From contig JBBKWR010000421.1 of the NCBI GenBank assembly GCA_037969055.1, positions 1 through 6,802 on the forward strand: DNA of 6,802 nt, written 5' to 3'. The notes below the pieces were generated by a model. The model did not search any database. It was given only the letters and a program-made list of their open reading frames with translations, and was not told where the DNA came from. Shown here piece after piece: positions 6,359-6,802 of the stretch (position 1 is its first letter; every line of letters starts with the position of its first letter). Made by a program: the position numbers and the translations under genes. Source of the stretch: Pelagihabitans sp037969055. GTDB lineage: Bacteria; Bacteroidota; Bacteroidia; Flavobacteriales; Flavobacteriaceae.

Positions 6359-6802
6359 TTATTGTACAGAAGCCATTGTCTGCCCAAATGATTGCTGTTC
6401 AGCTATCCATTTGTCGTATTCCTCTTGGGTCTCGACAATGATCTTCATTTGCATATTATAATGTGACTTCCCACAAATCTTATTGCATATTAAGAGATAG
6501 TCGTATTCCCAAGGCTCCATATTTTCTACGCCATTGGCAGCCCGCTCCGCCCGAAGCACATTGGTCCGTTTTACACGCTCAATCACATTCGGATCTTGTC
6601 GGATCTCGGCAGTGGTTTTAATCGGGGTGAATGAAAACTCCGTTATCATTCCCGGTACACAGTTCATTTGTGCCCTAAAATGGGGCATATACGCAGAATG
6701 CAAAACGTCTTGAGATCGCATTTTAAAATTGACCTTTCGCCCAACTGGAAGATGCAGTTCATTTACAATGATATCATCGGTAGCATAGGCGTCGGACTCA
6801 TC
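6359..6802 (-). CDS. coxB: Cytochrome c oxidase subunit II, CuA domain (5' end outside window)
   Basis: Subunit II (also ctaC) accepts electrons from cytochrome c at the periplasmic CuA centre and passes them to subunit I. The reading frame is open to the right window edge, so the visible 147 residues are the C-terminal cupredoxin domain; the N-terminal membrane helices lie outside. An internal ATG at 6721 is not the start, because 27 in-frame codons upstream (ELHLPVGRKVNFK) encode the conserved strand before the CuA loop. CuA ligands counted from the window edge are His35 (DVLHSAYMP), Cys106, Cys110, His114 and Met117 (CNKICGKSHYNM). The usual Glu of CSEICG, which binds through its backbone carbonyl, is Lys108 here, which should be tolerated. 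About 35 residues (62-97, charged, helical-looking) are inserted between the FTP strand and the CuA cysteines compared with proteobacterial forms. The protein ends about 30 residues after the CuA motif with no haem-c CXXCH, so the C-terminus is not of the caa3 type. It is the gene upstream of coxA in the same operon. Confidence 0.96.
   Translation of the reverse strand, partial: DESDAYATDDIIVNELHLPVGRKVNFKMRSQDVLHSAYMPHFRAQMNCVPGMITEFSFTPIKTTAEIRQDPNVIERVKRTNVLRAERAANGVENMEPWEYDYLLICNKICGKSHYNMQMKIIVETQEEYDKWIAEQQSFGQTMASVQ

Noticed and set aside
6359..6721. A 120-residue protein starting at the ATG at 6721
   Set aside because: The frame continues open to the window edge with conserved subunit II sequence, so the ATG is an internal Met of coxB.

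Overview
The window looks like chromosomal DNA from a member of the Flavobacteriaceae (Bacteroidota). The supporting signs are A/T-rich leaders without clear Shine-Dalgarno sequences, a signal peptide cleaved before Gln, a DUF2807 (head GIN) protein, and subunits I and II of cytochrome c oxidase carrying Bacteroidota-style motifs (GARDMASGLLN in subunit I, CNKICGKSHYNM in subunit II). A genus cannot be named from this.

Layout from left to right: (1) ruvB on the minus strand, its 3' end cut by the left window edge; (2) a 191-base divergent intergenic region; (3) a 755-residue acyl-CoA oxidase/dehydrogenase-like flavoprotein on the plus strand with an unusual N-terminal helical domain; (4) a 37-base convergent gap; (5) a minus-strand gene for an exported DUF2807 protein; (6) about 140 bases of upstream DNA, then a strong intrinsic terminator; (7) coxA/ctaD and (8) the 3' part of coxB/ctaC, both on the minus strand, 37 bases apart, with coxB running off the right edge.

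The two oxidase genes form the end of an aerobic respiration operon (transcribed right to left, coxB then coxA) closed by the terminator at 4445-4475. The visible coxA residues indicate a proton-pumping A1-type haem-copper oxidase, and the visible part of subunit II has a CuA site with no fused cytochrome c domain at its C-terminus. The other three genes are separate transcription units as far as can be seen: Holliday junction branch migration (ruvB), fatty acyl-CoA oxidation, and a surface or periplasmic protein of unknown function.

I see no mobile element, CRISPR array, tRNA or rRNA, and no convincing undescribed multi-gene system. The most interesting points are at protein-domain level: a possible TerB-like domain fused to the acyl-CoA oxidase, a long insertion next to the CuA site of subunit II, and a histidine-rich N-terminus on subunit I.
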